Source: Patescibacteria group bacterium (lineage in GTDB: Bacteria; Patescibacteria; Paceibacteria; UBA9973; UBA2103). From it: a stretch of DNA of 64,000 nt. How positions within the stretch are numbered: the stretch's first letter is position 1; the number at the start of each line of letters is the position of its first letter. A model generated the notes under the pieces. That model ran no database searches. It saw nothing but the letters and a program-made list of their open reading frames with translations, and was not told the origin of the DNA. Both the position numbers and the translations under genes were made by a program. This document shows positions 7,714-16,661 of this stretch, one piece after another. The DNA is taken from the NCBI GenBank assembly GCA_004322365.1, contig SCTS01000007.1, positions 1-64,000 of the forward strand, written 5' to 3'.

Positions 7714-8433
7714 ATGAAAAATACTAAGAAAAAGACAGCTAAAACCTCTAAGCAAAGCAACATAACGGTCATCTCTCTTGGTGGCTCGATGGTCATACCC
7801 GACCTGCCAGACCCAGTGTTTGTAAAAGCATTTGTTCAGACAATAACTGAGCGAGTAAAAAAAGGTCGTCGATTCATCATTGTTGTCGGCGGAGGAAAAA
7901 CCTGCCGTAACTATCAAAACGCCCTCGCCGAGGTGCGCCCTGTTTCTGACACTGAAAACGATTGGATGGGCATTTACACAACACACTTCAACGCTGAGTT
8001 TATGCGCCTTTCTTTTGCCAAACTCGCACACAAAGAAGTCGTTACAAAGTATGGAAAAAAGATTACATTCAAAACACCAGTTTTGATTGGTGCAGGAGAA
8101 TTGCCAGGCCACTCCACAGACTTTGATGCAGTGCTTCTCGCAAAAATGTTTGGCGCAAAAAATGTAGTCAATATTTCAAACATCGATTTTGTGTACACCG
8201 CAGACCCTCGAAAAAATCCTGATGCTGTGCCACTACCTAAGCTTTCGTGGACTGAGTACCTAGCGCTTCTTCCTAAAAAATGGACTCCAGGCTTCTCTTC
8301 CCCATTCGATGTTAAGGCATCAGCTATCGCTAAGAAAGCAGAATTGACTGTGTCTATCGTAAATGGAAACTCACTGACTGAAATTGCAAAAGCGCTCGAT
8401 GGAAAAGAATTCCGAGGAAGTGTAATCAGCTGA
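7714..8433 (+). CDS. pyrH: Uridylate kinase-like amino acid kinase (UMP kinase)
   Basis: A member of the amino-acid kinase superfamily with ISLGGSMVIPD near the N-terminus, IVVGGGKTCRNYQ, GAGELPGHSTDFDAVLLA, and VVNISNIDFVYTADPRKNPDA, the pattern of UMP kinase. It phosphorylates UMP to UDP in pyrimidine nucleotide synthesis. About 239 residues. An upstream in-frame ATG at 7705 overlaps the -10 box TATAAT (7701-7706), so the true start is the ATG at 7714, 7 nt after the -10 box (leaderless). The form resembles the archaeal-type enzymes more than the hexameric E. coli type, which is a judgement from memory. Confidence 0.85.
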   Translation: MKNTKKKTAKTSKQSNITVISLGGSMVIPDLPDPVFVKAFVQTITERVKKGRRFIIVVGGGKTCRNYQNALAEVRPVSDTENDWMGIYTTHFNAEFMRLSFAKLAHKEVVTKYGKKITFKTPVLIGAGELPGHSTDFDAVLLAKMFGAKNVVNISNIDFVYTADPRKNPDAVPLPKLSWTEYLALLPKKWTPGFSSPFDVKASAIAKKAELTVSIVNGNSLTEIAKALDGKEFRGSVIS

Positions 8434-8456
8434 AAACTCTTATATTTCAAAAAACT

Positions 8457-8684
8457 CTAGGAACCTCTAACTTTCTCTATCAGAGATTGAAGTAGGGGGA
8501 TCAATCCACTTCTCGGTTTCCAGCCACCACACTCTCCTGTTTCCAAAGCATTTGTGGGGCATTTACCGCCCTTCAATTTCCCAAGACACTTACTGTCGCC
8601 GAGATTGCGTTTGCAATTTGGTGGTTCTGGCCGATAGTTACCAGTAGTTACTAAGGACTTTAGACGCACGTACCCTTCTGACAT
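8457..8684 (-). CDS. Small Cys-containing hypothetical protein
   Basis: 75 residues, starting 9 bp after the secF stop in the same direction, so probably the last gene of the secD-secF unit. Four cysteines are spaced across the middle (CKRNLGDSKC, then C in GGKCPT and C in GECGGW), with basic residues around them, suggesting a small metal-binding or disulfide protein. Not recognised. No other ORF competes in this stretch. Confidence 0.55.
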   Translation of the reverse strand: MSEGYVRLKSLVTTGNYRPEPPNCKRNLGDSKCLGKLKGGKCPTNALETGECGGWKPRSGLIPLLQSLIEKVRGS

Positions 8685-8693
8685 TTTTTAAAA

Positions 8694-9629
8694 TTAGTTT
8701 TTTCCTTTCTTCAGTACTTCTTCTTTTGGCTTCTGCATTTTTTCTAGAGTTACTAGGAGTGGTGAACCGATGAAGACTGAAGAATAGGTACCAGTAACAA
8801 CTCCTACGAGAAGTGCGATAACAAAGTAGTGGACCGAAACAGGACCAAGGAGGAGAAGAGCAACAAGCACCAAGACTACTGTAAGCGAGGTGTTGAGAGA
8901 GCGATTCAAAGTCTGTGCAATAGAATGCCCTACTGTGTCTTCAAATGCTTCTTTCACATTTTTCTCCTGATTCTTTCTCAAGTTTTCACGCACACGGTCA
9001 AACACAACGATGGTGTCGTGAACAGAGAAACCTAATACCACCAAGATGGCCGTGACAAAAAGCGTGTCTACTTCGGCTCCAAAGAAATGCCCGAGTAGTG
9101 AAAATACACCAATAGGAACGATGACATCATGTGCCAAGGCAACGAGCGCAACAAGGCCATACTTCCATGATGAAACTGGTTTCGATACTTTTCGAAACGC
9201 AAACATAATGAAAAGCGCGATAGCCAAAAGAACAAGTGCGAGTGCGTATATTGATTTCGTTTTGAGTTCAGATCCTATAGTAGGACCAATAGAGTCAAAG
9301 CGTTTCTGATCGTACTGCCATGCTCCCCCCTTCGTCAGCCCTACCTTAAGAGAATCGTATTCAGCGGGAGTAAGAAATGGGGTACGAATAAGATACCCAG
9401 TCTCCCCAGTAGGACGAATAGACGAACCAACAACTCCAGAGTCGAGGGTAGCCTGTCGTACTTCATCAGCAGAAGGAGCGGGTACACTAGTGTACGAAAT
9501 TTCTAACAAAGAACCTCCATTGAAATCGATGCCGAATTTCAAACCCCAAAACAACATCGAGGCAATCGAGATGACAATAATCGCTACCGAGAACGAATAA
9601 AAAAGTTTTCTGTGTTTTACGATAAACAT
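8694..9629 (-). CDS. secF: Protein translocase subunit SecF
   Basis: 311 residues, six predicted membrane segments. The N-terminal segment is followed by FGIDFNGGSLLEISY, the SecF hallmark. The middle has the periplasmic P1-like domain, and the C-terminal half carries VVLGFSVHDTIVVFDRVREN and NRSLNTSLTVVLVLVAL, typical RND-type Sec segments. SecF works with SecD in the inner membrane to drive late steps of Sec export. It starts 1 bp after the secD stop. Confidence 0.95.
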   Translation of the reverse strand: MFIVKHRKLFYSFSVAIIVISIASMLFWGLKFGIDFNGGSLLEISYTSVPAPSADEVRQATLDSGVVGSSIRPTGETGYLIRTPFLTPAEYDSLKVGLTKGGAWQYDQKRFDSIGPTIGSELKTKSIYALALVLLAIALFIMFAFRKVSKPVSSWKYGLVALVALAHDVIVPIGVFSLLGHFFGAEVDTLFVTAILVVLGFSVHDTIVVFDRVRENLRKNQEKNVKEAFEDTVGHSIAQTLNRSLNTSLTVVLVLVALLLLGPVSVHYFVIALLVGVVTGTYSSVFIGSPLLVTLEKMQKPKEEVLKKGKN

Positions 9630-9630
9630 A

Positions 9631-10935
9631 TTATTTTCCTAAGCCATTACCGAACAAGAAATGCGCTGCCTTTGAAGTACTTTTACCAAACCCAAGGGCG
9701 AGCAACAATGTTCTCGTTACCGTCACAGCAGTAAACATTGAGACAAGAACACCAATGATAAACACGAGGGCAAAACCTTTAATCACCGCGGTGCCACCAA
9801 GCCAGAACAAAATGACGCCCGTGATAATTGATGAAAGGTTTGAATCACGAATCGAACTCCATGCGCGTTTGAATCCTTCCCGAATTGCATCGCCCAACAC
9901 CTTGCCACTTTTCAGCTCTTCTTTGGTTCTCTCAAAAATAAGGATGTTCGCATCCACCGCCATACCAATAGACAGAATAAACGCAGCAAGTCCTGCAGTT
10001 GTTAGCGTTACAGGAATGAGCTTAAAGACAGCGAGGTTGAGTGCTACATAGAGCGATAGTGCAACGACTGCAATAACGCCAGGTAAGCGGTACCAAAGTA
10101 CAAGAAAGATTGAAACTAAAAGAAATCCCCAAAGACCCGCATTTACACTCTGACCTAGTGCTTTCTCACCAAGTGATGCACCAATAGTCTGAGAAGACAC
10201 GAGCTCAATTGGCACTGGTAATGCTCCGAAATTGAGATTGCGAACCAACTCACGCGCTTCATCTGGAGTAAAGGTGCCAGTGATATTTGCCTCTCCGTTT
10301 GGAATTGCTTCCTGAATAACAGGGGCTGAAATTACTACATTATCAAGAAATATGGCAAGCACCTTACCAACATTTTCCGATGTAATATCCTTGAAACGCT
10401 TAGCTCCTTCAGGGTTGAAGGTCAACACAATAATAGGCTGATTAGAAAGGGTCCCTTCGCGACCCGATGAAAAGTCGAGTGTTGCATGATCAAGGTACTG
10501 ACCTGTAAGCCCCATGTCTTCATATACCAGAGCACCTGCCTCGTCAGTTTTCTGAAGACGAAAATCTAGTGTTGGGGTCTGACCTATTGCCTTTACTGCC
10601 TCTGATAAATCAGTAACGCCTGGAAGTTCAACAATCAATCTATTTTCCCCGCCACCAACAACTCCTCCGCGCTCTACCTGCACTAACGGCTCAGACACTC
10701 CGAAAATGTTCACTCGTTTCTCAACAACATCACGCAAACTCTGCATTGCAGAATTTACATCGCCGGAAACAACTTTTGATGTATCGGCTCTATATAAAAG
10801 GTGTGAACCACCAGCTAAGTCGAGACCATAACGAAATGGGAATTTTTGACCCGCATGCTCCGAGTTCACCACAAACCAGCCTATGCCTGCACCAATCAAA
10901 AGGAGGACAACTGCGACAATTCGTACTTTCCACAT
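9631..10935 (-). CDS. secD: Protein translocase subunit SecD
   Basis: 434 residues. After one N-terminal membrane segment comes RYGLDLAGGSHLLYRAD, the SecD signature, then a P1 domain (about 60-230). Five more membrane segments follow, with FILSIGMAVDANILIFERTKEEL and SNLSSIITGVILFWLG. It is shorter than the E. coli protein, as is usual outside the proteobacteria. A TACTCT box 7 nt before the ATG suggests a leaderless start. With secF directly downstream it forms the SecDF export motor. Confidence 0.95.
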   Translation of the reverse strand: MWKVRIVAVVLLLIGAGIGWFVVNSEHAGQKFPFRYGLDLAGGSHLLYRADTSKVVSGDVNSAMQSLRDVVEKRVNIFGVSEPLVQVERGGVVGGGENRLIVELPGVTDLSEAVKAIGQTPTLDFRLQKTDEAGALVYEDMGLTGQYLDHATLDFSSGREGTLSNQPIIVLTFNPEGAKRFKDITSENVGKVLAIFLDNVVISAPVIQEAIPNGEANITGTFTPDEARELVRNLNFGALPVPIELVSSQTIGASLGEKALGQSVNAGLWGFLLVSIFLVLWYRLPGVIAVVALSLYVALNLAVFKLIPVTLTTAGLAAFILSIGMAVDANILIFERTKEELKSGKVLGDAIREGFKRAWSSIRDSNLSSIITGVILFWLGGTAVIKGFALVFIIGVLVSMFTAVTVTRTLLLALGFGKSTSKAAHFLFGNGLGK

Positions 10936-11038
10936 AATGCTCAGAGTATGCCACAGCTAGGGTTTAGGGGCTAGGGTTTAGCGTTTAGGCGATGCCTCAT
11001 CGGTTCCGAAGGGAACATAGAAAAATAAGCACCAATTA

Positions 11039-11060
11039 GTGCTAAACCCGGGTTTAGCAC
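11039..11060. repeat. 22-bp perfect palindrome between folD and secD
   Basis: GTGCTAAACCC/GGGTTTAGCAC is a perfect 11+11 inverted repeat in the 140-bp intergenic region that also holds a TAGGGTTTAGG micro-repeat (about 10957-10989). It may be a hairpin beyond the end of folD; there is no T-tract. Confidence 0.5.
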
Positions 11061-11080
11061 AGGGTATACAAATCAAAGAA

Positions 11081-11887
11081 TCAAGCTAGATTTTTGAGCG
11101 CAAGGAGATTTGTGAAGATTTCAACTACTGCTATGGGACCAACGCCTCCAGGAACAGGAGTGAACACAGAGGCTTTCTCGGCACAGAGTGGATCTGCATC
11201 CCCCACCACCATTCCTCCTGACTCACTCGTTCCACCATCAATAATGACCACACCTTCTTTGATCATGTCTGGCTTAATGAGCGCTGGAACACCTGCACCA
11301 GAAATAATAATGTCAGCGTTCCGCGTTGCCGATGCGACATCATCACCCTTTATAAGAGTGCGAACGTTGGCACCGAGTCGTTCAAACAAAACTCCCGCTG
11401 GCTTCCCTACCAGCCTGCCTCCGCCTATCAAAACCATGTTCGCTCCTTTTATTTCGACATTATTTCGCTTCATGATGTACCACATGGCAGCAGGAACTGG
11501 AGGAATTGCCGGAAAATTATTTTGCGCAAACAACTCAAACGCAGGGTCACTCAAGACATCCACATCAAGCATTTTTGGAATGGCATTTTTTGCGATATCA
11601 ACATCAATACCGGGAGGTAATGGCAATTGCAAAATCACACCGTCATGTTTCCCTGCTTCCTTAGTTGCATTCATTATTTCTTCGAGGGTGGCAGTTTCAG
11701 GTAGTCGATACTCAACGACATCTATATTCAAATCCGTCGCGGCGCGCTTCTTAATGCCTACATATGACTGAGTCACGGGGCTCGTTGTTGCGATAACAAC
11801 CCCTAAAGAAAGCGCGCCAAATTTTTGGCGTTCAATTTTCAATTCTTCTTTCCGTTCTGCTGCAAGTCTTCTTCCGTCTACTATCAT
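11081..11887 (-). CDS. folD: Methylenetetrahydrofolate dehydrogenase / methenyl-THF cyclohydrolase
   Basis: About 268 residues with the FolD motifs QSYVGIKKRAA (catalytic Tyr and Lys), GVILQLPLPPGID, VLIGGGRLVGKPAGVLFERLGANV, and PVPGGVGPIAVVEIF. It interconverts 5,10-methylene-THF and 10-formyl-THF. It complements glyA, thyA and folA elsewhere in the window as one-carbon metabolism. I chose the ATG at 11887 (MIVDGRRLA), because a TATGAT box lies 6 nt upstream; the longer reading from 11905 would overlap that box. Confidence 0.95.
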   Translation of the reverse strand: MIVDGRRLAAERKEELKIERQKFGALSLGVVIATTSPVTQSYVGIKKRAATDLNIDVVEYRLPETATLEEIMNATKEAGKHDGVILQLPLPPGIDVDIAKNAIPKMLDVDVLSDPAFELFAQNNFPAIPPVPAAMWYIMKRNNVEIKGANMVLIGGGRLVGKPAGVLFERLGANVRTLIKGDDVASATRNADIIISGAGVPALIKPDMIKEGVVIIDGGTSESGGMVVGDADPLCAEKASVFTPVPGGVGPIAVVEIFTNLLALKNLA

Positions 11888-11975
11888 GGTCGAATCATAG
11901 CGCAAAAAGAAATTATTTTATAGCAACAAACCGAGCGTACATATTCTGCATGATGTAATCATACAGAAATAAAAA

Positions 11976-12887
11976 TCAAACCCCGAACAGTTTCTTCAAC
12001 TCAGCCACCCCCTCATCAAGGGACACCTCGGGCTCCCAATTTAAAAGCTCCTTAGCACGACGAATGTCAGCCCGTGTGTGACGAGGTTCTAGACGCGGAT
12101 CAATATGCGTAACGGCTCCACCGATTAACTCGGCGATTGCATTCACCGATGTTTCCTGTCCTCGTCCTAAATTAATTATTTCTCCCTTCCCCACTTTCTC
12201 GCTTTTTGCAGCAAGTATCATTCCGCGAACAATATCTCGTACATGGGTAAAATCACGCGTTTGCTCACCATCTCCTGTAATTGTAAGAGGAATCCCTTCT
12301 TTCTTTTGTTTCAAAAACTTTCCTATCACTAATGCATATGCACCCTCTGGATCAAGTCGGGGGCCATACACATTAAAAAATCGAGTTGATACCGTTGGAA
12401 GTCCGTACACGTCACTGAAAACACGGCAGTACAGCTCGCCAACATATTTTTGAAGCGCATAAGGACTCAGTGGCTGTGGTGGAGCATCTTCGGAGAGTGG
12501 AAGAATTTCCTGATTACCATATGCCGAACTTGAAGCTGCATACACAACACGCTTTACTCCAGCATCTTTTGCTGCCTTCAAAACTGCTAAGGTACCTCCG
12601 ACATTCACTGAGTTAGTCTCTTCAGGATATTCAATTGAATACTGTACCCGTGGGAGAGCAGCAAGATGAAACACAAACTCACTTCCTGCGATAATTGGAG
12701 CTATCGCCTTGGAATCGCGCACATCTACAACATGCAATGTTGCGTCTTGATGTACATTTTCTCGCTTTCCTCCAGATAAGTCATCTATAACAGAGACGGC
12801 AAACCCCTCTTTGATAAGCGCATCAACCACATGGGATCCTACAAACCCAGCACCACCCGTAACAATCGCTTTTTTTATACCGCTCAT
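11976..12887 (-). CDS. NAD-dependent sugar epimerase/dehydratase (UDP-glucose 4-epimerase-like)
   Basis: 303 residues of the extended SDR family. The N-terminal Rossmann motif is VTGGAGFVGSHVVDAL. The active site shows ASSSAYG and the YALQKYVGE Tyr-x3-Lys pair. RFFNVYGPRLDP and DGEQTRDFTHVRDIVRGM are typical of GalE/WbpP-type epimerases. It likely makes a nucleotide sugar for surface glycans and lies next to a sugar transferase and a glycosyltransferase. TACACT 8 nt before the ATG suggests a leaderless start. Substrate cannot be read from sequence. Confidence 0.85.
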   Translation of the reverse strand: MSGIKKAIVTGGAGFVGSHVVDALIKEGFAVSVIDDLSGGKRENVHQDATLHVVDVRDSKAIAPIIAGSEFVFHLAALPRVQYSIEYPEETNSVNVGGTLAVLKAAKDAGVKRVVYAASSSAYGNQEILPLSEDAPPQPLSPYALQKYVGELYCRVFSDVYGLPTVSTRFFNVYGPRLDPEGAYALVIGKFLKQKKEGIPLTITGDGEQTRDFTHVRDIVRGMILAAKSEKVGKGEIINLGRGQETSVNAIAELIGGAVTHIDPRLEPRHTRADIRRAKELLNWEPEVSLDEGVAELKKLFGV

Positions 12888-12941
12888 AGTGCTTCAGTGT
12901 ACTGTACCTATAAACCTAAAGAAAGGTTGCCAACGTCTCTT

Positions 12942-14291
12942 TTAGCGACTTGCCCGACCCAAAAGGATTTTTATGGTGCGTAGCACTATCTCCATATCGA
13001 GAGCAAACGAGCGATGCTTGAAATAATACAAGTCGTAAGACAGCTTTTGCTTTGTCGCCTCAACGTCAAGCTTAAACTTTGGCGGAGACGCGTGTTTTAT
13101 TTGTGCCCATCCAGAAATACCTGGCTGTATGAGATGTCTGGTTTCATAGTATGGAATTACCCGTGCATATTCAGTAACAAAATGAGGAATCTCAGGGCGT
13201 GGTCCGATTAATGCAATATCCCCTCGAAGCACATTCCAGAATTGCGGTATCTCATCAATTTGAGTTCGTCGCAAAAATGCACCTAAGTGTGTGACACGAT
13301 TATGTTTCTTTTTTTCTGGATCTTCACCATCATCAAAAAGCATCGTACGAAACTTAATGATTGAAATTACACGATTACCTTTCCCAATGCGTTTTTGGAA
13401 AATAAAGGGACCTCCTCCTTCTCCTAGAGCGAGCAGAAACGCGATAATTAAAATGAGTGGCAATAAAAATATGAGTGCAGATAGAGCGAGAATAGTGTCA
13501 GTCACTCTCTTAAGAACATCGTAAAGTGCCGTTGGGGTTCGCGCACGAGCACCTAAAAACCAACGTGTATCAAGTAATGACAGGGCGACAGAATCAAATA
13601 AATCTTCGTACAGATCAGGAAGATTAATGAAAAGAACATTGGAGAGCATGAGGGCATCCCACTCCTTTGAAAAACTTTGATTTCGAAGACGTCCAAATGG
13701 CATAACAACAATGGACACACCTGTCTCTTTTAGATGAGAAATAATAGTTTTCTGAATTTCCTCTATAGAGCGCCCATCCATGTCGACATGTGCAACAAAC
13801 CGCATGGCGTAGCGCGTGTTGCCATTTACTTCACCCATAACATCTTCAGCCTCCTTTCCTTCACCCACTAACAGTGCTGGTGCGGGTTTTACCACAGATA
13901 GAAACGGGAAAAAATATAAACGCCATGAGGAAACGAATATCGTCGAAAGAACGAGGTAGATAAAAAGATTCGTTTTTGGCTGGATGCCAAAATACGGCAC
14001 CAAGAAAAAGAATATTGCCGCAACTGCAATATTCGCCATTTGCGCATAAAACACCATTTCAGGAAGCTTCGACTTTACAAGAAGAGTATGCTTCTCATAG
14101 AGACCAGCGATAAGAAAAATAAGCACCGAAAAAATAAAAAGAAACGAAAAAGGCACGAAGTGAGTATATACAGTATGTGAATCTGGAAAAGCAGAATAAC
14201 GTAAAAGAAGCGTTGCCCACAGGGAAAAAGCAAGAAAACATAAATCTCCAATGAGTAATATGAACGCCTCGCGACGAAGATTTAAAAACAT
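12942..14291 (-). CDS. Polyprenyl glycosylphosphotransferase (initiating sugar transferase)
   Basis: About 449 residues from ATG 14291 (MFLNLRREAFILLIGD). Several N-terminal membrane segments precede a soluble middle domain. The C-terminal catalytic domain has LGEGGGPFIFQKRIGKGNRVISIIKFRTM and NVLRGDIALIGPRPEIPHFV, the bacterial sugar transferase signature that links a sugar-phosphate to undecaprenyl-phosphate. It probably starts assembly of a surface polysaccharide or glycoprotein glycan. A longer reading from 14411 would overlap the divergent glycosyltransferase start, so the shorter start is preferred. Confidence 0.88.
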   Translation of the reverse strand: MFLNLRREAFILLIGDLCFLAFSLWATLLLRYSAFPDSHTVYTHFVPFSFLFIFSVLIFLIAGLYEKHTLLVKSKLPEMVFYAQMANIAVAAIFFFLVPYFGIQPKTNLFIYLVLSTIFVSSWRLYFFPFLSVVKPAPALLVGEGKEAEDVMGEVNGNTRYAMRFVAHVDMDGRSIEEIQKTIISHLKETGVSIVVMPFGRLRNQSFSKEWDALMLSNVLFINLPDLYEDLFDSVALSLLDTRWFLGARARTPTALYDVLKRVTDTILALSALIFLLPLILIIAFLLALGEGGGPFIFQKRIGKGNRVISIIKFRTMLFDDGEDPEKKKHNRVTHLGAFLRRTQIDEIPQFWNVLRGDIALIGPRPEIPHFVTEYARVIPYYETRHLIQPGISGWAQIKHASPPKFKLDVEATKQKLSYDLYYFKHRSFALDMEIVLRTIKILLGRASR

Positions 14292-14382
14292 CTGATGATG
14301 GAATAGTACATGAGAAAGAGAGAGCCACAAAACGCTCATTCCTCTGATACCCTGTACTACAGCCGTTGGTTCCAAAAGAAGC

Positions 14383-15549
14383 ATGAAAAAAAAGATACTT
14401 TTTGTCATCACAAAATCAAATTGGGGCGGGGCGCAACGGTATGTCTACGACCTTGCCGTTTCTCTCTCGCCTTTCTATGAATGCACGGTAGCACTTGGAG
14501 GAAGTGGCTTACTCCGTACTCGCCTTGAAACAGCGGGAGTGACCGTAATTGCCATCCCCTCACTCGAACGGGACATTTCAATACAAAAAGAACTAGTAGC
14601 TTTCTTTTTTTTAGTGAAATTTTTAAGAAAAGAATCGTACGACATTGTGCACCTCAATAGCTCAAAGGCGGGAGGCTTGGGCGCGCTTGCTGCAAGATTC
14701 GCCAAAATTCCTCGAGTAATCTTCACTGCCCATGGTTGGCCGTTTAATGAACCCCGAGGACTTCTCTCCCGCGGAGCCATATACATAGCGAGCTCTATTA
14801 CTGCACTCTTGAGCGATGCGATCATCACCATCTCCCACAAAGATTACGCCCAAGGAATACAAATGCCAGGAATGAAAAGAAAGATCTTTTATATTCCACT
14901 CGGCATTGATACTCCTCTTACCGCTTATCAATCTAAAGAGGGAGCGCGAAAATTCCTTCTTCAAACTCCTGCTTTTGCGCAATTTCACAACGGACAAGAA
15001 AAGAGACTCACCATGCTCGGCGCGCACCGTATCATTGGTACCGTAGGTGAACTCACTAAAAACAAAGGTATTGAGTACGGCATACGAGCAATTGCATTAT
15101 TGAATAAAAAAACACAGCAAAAAAATCATTTCTATGTCCTTATAGGAGATGGGGAAGAAAAAGGAGCTCTTGAAAGTCTCGCCAAAAGCCTCAATGTTAC
15201 TGATCAAATATTTTTCATTGGGTTTATCCCCGACGCATGGAAATACCTCAACGCCTTAGACTGCTTCTTACTCCCCTCCCTCAAAGAAGGCCTGCCCTAC
15301 GTCATTCTGGAAGCTACTCGAGTGGCGTGTCCAATTGTTGCAACCTCTGTTGGTGGTATACCTGATGTTCTACACACGTACCCTAACGGTAAACTTATTC
15401 CGACAAAAAATCCAGAGGAGATAGCTCGAGCAATTCTTGCACTCAACACTATTAGAAATACAGATGAAATACTGAGCGAAAAAAACACTTTGGCAACAAT
15501 GCTTACTGAGACAAAAAAAGTCTACGAACCAATACCTACCACCTCGTAG
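14383..15549 (+). CDS. Glycosyltransferase family 4 (GT-B fold)
   Basis: 388 residues. The N-terminus has ITKSNWGGAQRYVYDLAVSL, the usual GT4 opening. The C-terminal nucleotide-sugar domain has VGELTKNKGIEYGIRAIALL and LPSLKEGLPYVILEATRVACPIVAT with the conserved E-x7-E. It transfers a sugar in envelope glycan synthesis at the cytoplasmic side. It is divergent from the sugar transferase and its 3' end overlaps the convergent rodA 3' end by 28 bp. Confidence 0.88.
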   Translation: MKKKILFVITKSNWGGAQRYVYDLAVSLSPFYECTVALGGSGLLRTRLETAGVTVIAIPSLERDISIQKELVAFFFLVKFLRKESYDIVHLNSSKAGGLGALAARFAKIPRVIFTAHGWPFNEPRGLLSRGAIYIASSITALLSDAIITISHKDYAQGIQMPGMKRKIFYIPLGIDTPLTAYQSKEGARKFLLQTPAFAQFHNGQEKRLTMLGAHRIIGTVGELTKNKGIEYGIRAIALLNKKTQQKNHFYVLIGDGEEKGALESLAKSLNVTDQIFFIGFIPDAWKYLNALDCFLLPSLKEGLPYVILEATRVACPIVATSVGGIPDVLHTYPNGKLIPTKNPEEIARAILALNTIRNTDEILSEKNTLATMLTETKKVYEPIPTTS

Positions 15550-16643
15550 CGTGCATCTTCGTGCACCTCTCGTCCGTACTGACGCATTGCGTTCACGATG
15601 CCAAGAAGTGCGTAACTCGTAATAATGTGAGAACCTCCATAGCTCATAAATGGAAGCGGTACTCCTGTGACGGGCATTATTCCTACATTCATTCCAATAT
15701 GTATGATTGCGTGTATGCCAAAGAGTGACGCCACACCAAGCATGAAGAATGTTTCAAAATTAGTTGCACCTTTCTTTGCATTATCAATGAGTCGATAAAA
15801 TAAAAGACCAAAAAGACCAAGTAAAATAAGCGTGCCAATCAAACCCCACTCCTCAGCGAATGCTGCAAAAATAAAGTCGGTTTGATTTTCAGGAAGGAAT
15901 TGAAGGCGTGACTGAGTACCATACCCTATTCCCTTTCCTAAGATGCCACCGGAGCCAACTGCAACAGTTGACTGAAATGCGTTGTACCCTGCACCAGAAA
16001 TATCTGCCAGAGGGTGAACGAAGGTCATAATGCGTGCTTTCTGATACGGCGCAAACGCAAAAATCCAAAGAAGCGAAACAACAGCAATCCCCCCTCCAGC
16101 CAATAACAAAAGGTGTCGAATAGGAATACCCGCAAGTAAGACCATTGCCATCCACAAGCCCGCCACAATGACCGCCGAGCCAAAATCAGGCTGTAAAAAT
16201 AACAATGCAAATATTAAAAAAGTATACGCACCAGAAACGACAATATGGCGAATTTGCGCAATTTCAATGTGCCGCCGAGAAAAATATTTCGCCAAAACAA
16301 GAATGAGCGCAAACTTCGCAGGGTCAACTGGCTGTACCGCGAACGCCCCGAGGTTAAACCAACTCTGCGCACCTTTAAATACAGATCCTACAGCAAAGAG
16401 AAGTCCGAGGAAGAAAATTGCGAGTCCATAAATAAATACCACAACACCAGTACGGCGTAGGAATCGAAAATCAATTGCACTTGCCAGAAAAAAAACAATG
16501 AGGCCTATCCCAAGCCAAATAATCTGGTGCGATGCGTATTGATTCTCTGCACCAAATCCAAACATGCTTGTAAGTCCTGCAAGCGAAATGAGCACTGCAC
16601 TTCCGAGCAACAACCAATCAATACGACGAAAAAATGACATCAT
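15522..16643 (-). CDS. rodA: Rod-shape protein RodA (SEDS peptidoglycan polymerase)
   Basis: 373 residues with about ten membrane segments. SEDS family motifs are visible: GSVFKGAQSWFNLGAFAVQPVDPAKFALILVLAKYF, LQPDFGSAVIV, FLPENQTDFIFAAFAEEWGLIG, and GVPLPFMSYGGSHIITSYALLGI. RodA polymerises glycan strands together with a class B PBP, which is not in the window. RodA versus FtsW is judged from the QPVDPAKF and PFMSYGGS context. Its 3' end overlaps the glycosyltransferase. Confidence 0.9.
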   Translation of the reverse strand: MMSFFRRIDWLLLGSAVLISLAGLTSMFGFGAENQYASHQIIWLGIGLIVFFLASAIDFRFLRRTGVVVFIYGLAIFFLGLLFAVGSVFKGAQSWFNLGAFAVQPVDPAKFALILVLAKYFSRRHIEIAQIRHIVVSGAYTFLIFALLFLQPDFGSAVIVAGLWMAMVLLAGIPIRHLLLLAGGGIAVVSLLWIFAFAPYQKARIMTFVHPLADISGAGYNAFQSTVAVGSGGILGKGIGYGTQSRLQFLPENQTDFIFAAFAEEWGLIGTLILLGLFGLLFYRLIDNAKKGATNFETFFMLGVASLFGIHAIIHIGMNVGIMPVTGVPLPFMSYGGSHIITSYALLGIVNAMRQYGREVHEDARYEVVGIGS

Positions 16644-16661
16644 TATCTTTTTGTCTCTACA

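Noticed and set aside
9607..9629. AGGA before the secF ATG read as a Shine-Dalgarno
   Set aside because: It is one of very few purine runs near starts, and the 16S tail has no CCUCC; chance is sufficient.
11094..11771. 225-codon plus-strand frame
   Set aside because: Antisense shadow of folD, which has all family motifs.
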